Of a stretch of DNA of 64,000 nt, positions 63,067-64,000 are shown in pieces (position 1 is the stretch's first letter; the number at the start of each line of letters is the position of its first letter). A program made the translations under genes and the position numbers. The stretch is from positions 1,860,001-1,924,000 of the forward strand of contig NZ_CP126889.1 in NCBI RefSeq assembly GCF_030246845.1. Reading direction: 5' to 3'. Source of the stretch: Enhydrobacter sp. (GTDB lineage: Bacteria > Pseudomonadota > Alphaproteobacteria > Reyranellales > Reyranellaceae). The notes under the pieces are model-generated. The model worked only from the letters and a program-made list of their open reading frames with translations. It did no database searches and was not told the DNA's origin.

Positions 63067-64000
63067 TCACTCGCCGGTCTCCTTGATCTTCTCCTCCAGC
63101 ATCGCGCGGATCGGCGCGTCGGCGGGCAGCAGCGCCAGGAGCTTCTTCCAGCGGCGGGCGGCATCGGCCTTGTCGCCCCCGGCAAAGGAGGCGGCGCCGA
63201 GGTAGAAGAGGGCGAGGGCGTTGTCGGGCTGCGCCGCTTCGAGGCGCCTGAGCACGGCGACGGCCTGCGGCGGGGGCGGCGTGCCGGGCTGGATCTGACG
63301 CACCTCGGCCTCGGCCCAGTCGGCGAGCTGTTGTGGCCCGAGCGGTGCCAGCGCATCGGCCTTCCCATAGGCCTCGGCCGCCTTGTCGGGCTCGCCCAGC
63401 ACGCGCCGCGCGTTGGCGAGCCGCAGCCAGCCGTCGCGGTCCTTCGGCGAGGCACGGAGCTTCGCATCGAGGCGATCGACCATGCCGCGGATCGCCTGCT
63501 GGCGCTGCTCGGGCGTCATCTTCGCCATCGCCTCGCGCTCCTCCGGCGTGGGCTGCGGCATGCCCGACAGGGAGGGCGGTTGCGCGGCCGCGACAGGCGG
63601 CGACTTGCGGTCGGGCTCGATGCTCTTCGGATCGATGCCGGACTGCTGAGCCACGCGCGCGATCTCGCCGCGCAGCATGGCGAGCCACGGCGCGCCCTCG
63701 GGCGAGCGTGCCTCGAGGTCGAGCCAGCGCGTGAGCGCCGCCTTCGGGTCGCCCGCCTGCGCCTCGTGCAGGCCGAGATAGAAGAGCGCGCGTGCGTCGG
63801 CCGGCTGCTTGTCGAGCGCGCGGCGGAAAAGCTCGACAGCGGGCTGGGGCACGACGCCCTGGGCCTGCTGCGTCAGGAGCTCGCCCAGCGCCGACAGGGT
63901 CTCGGGATCGTCGGGCTTCTCCTTCAGGCGCGCGCGGAGGGCGGCGATCTGCTGGTCGAGGCCGGGCGCGGTCTCGCGCGGCACGGCGGCGGGCGCGGTC
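63067..64000 (-). CDS. ccmI: Cytochrome c biogenesis protein CcmI/CycH (3' part only)
   Basis: The gene starts beyond the right edge; about 310 C-terminal residues are present. They form TPR repeats (PDDPETLSALGELLTQQAQG, then DARALFYLGLHEAQAGDPKA, DGWLRLANARRVLGEPDKA and ALALFYLGAASFAGGDKADA) as in CcmI, which holds apocytochrome c for heme attachment in the periplasm. The N-terminal membrane part is not in view, so a related TPR protein is not fully excluded. It is convergent with the broken helicase, 54 bases apart. Confidence 0.85.
   Translation of the reverse strand, partial: TAPAAVPRETAPGLDQQIAALRARLKEKPDDPETLSALGELLTQQAQGVVPQPAVELFRRALDKQPADARALFYLGLHEAQAGDPKAALTRWLDLEARSPEGAPWLAMLRGEIARVAQQSGIDPKSIEPDRKSPPVAAAQPPSLSGMPQPTPEEREAMAKMTPEQRQQAIRGMVDRLDAKLRASPKDRDGWLRLANARRVLGEPDKAAEAYGKADALAPLGPQQLADWAEAEVRQIQPGTPPPPQAVAVLRRLEAAQPDNALALFYLGAASFAGGDKADAARRWKKLLALLPADAPIRAMLEEKIKETGE

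Overview
The window is GC-rich, densely coded DNA of an alphaproteobacterium. This rests on the conserved gene runs Suv3-like helicase / S4 protein / fdxA / carD, grpE-dnaK-dnaJ, and rpmH-rnpA-yidD-yidC-engB-argB, on the large NAD-type glutamate dehydrogenase, and on the CcmI-type cytochrome c assembly gene. A Rhodospirillales or Reyranella-like relative is my guess; the sequence alone does not fix the genus. No rRNA, tRNA or CRISPR array was found.

Layout. 0-5 kb: the 3' end of NAD-glutamate dehydrogenase, msrB, an epoxide-hydrolase-like gene and a zinc/manganese ABC permease and ATPase, preceded by a probable Zur box and a possible 38-residue membrane protein. 5-15 kb: DUF1223 protein, helicase, S4 protein, ferredoxin, CarD, M48 lipoprotein protease, proline iminopeptidase and a TauD-type oxygenase. 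14.5-25 kb: chaperone genes, DUF4239 protein, HAD enzyme, tag, dapB, nth, a Nudix enzyme and dapD. 25-30 kb: lemA with an HtpX-like protease, then a GntR / PhyH / COG4091 oxidoreductase cassette. 29.7-35.5 kb: def, argB and the rpmH-to-engB run, with an oxygenase gene on the other strand between engB and argB. 35.6-50.5 kb: accessory genes including two GSTs, a TetR gene followed by a peroxiredoxin-like gene, a bufferin-like small protein, an orphan histidine kinase, a frameshifted winged-helix/TPR regulator, cupins, a transporter, an MscS channel and hydrolases. 50.5-56 kb: an iron-uptake operon (FecI, FecR, TonB receptor with signalling domain, PepSY protein, 54-residue membrane protein) behind a Fur box. 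56-64 kb: a MetX-like hydrolase, a PPOX flavoprotein, a decayed accessory segment (two genes cut at one point, an IS256-family element, a broken DUF3427 helicase), then ccmI running off the end.

The most notable item is the peroxiredoxin-like gene at 36274-36936 (minus strand). It has one in-frame TGA exactly where the family has the first cysteine of its W-C-P-Y-C active site, followed by a hairpin that fits a bacterial SECIS. I read it as a probable selenoprotein, with a nonsense mutation as the alternative.

Two families of palindromic dispersed repeats occur in intergenic gaps: one begins and ends TGGACC/GGTCCA with arms that co-vary between copies, and the other has GTGTCATCCCGAGCG-type arms.
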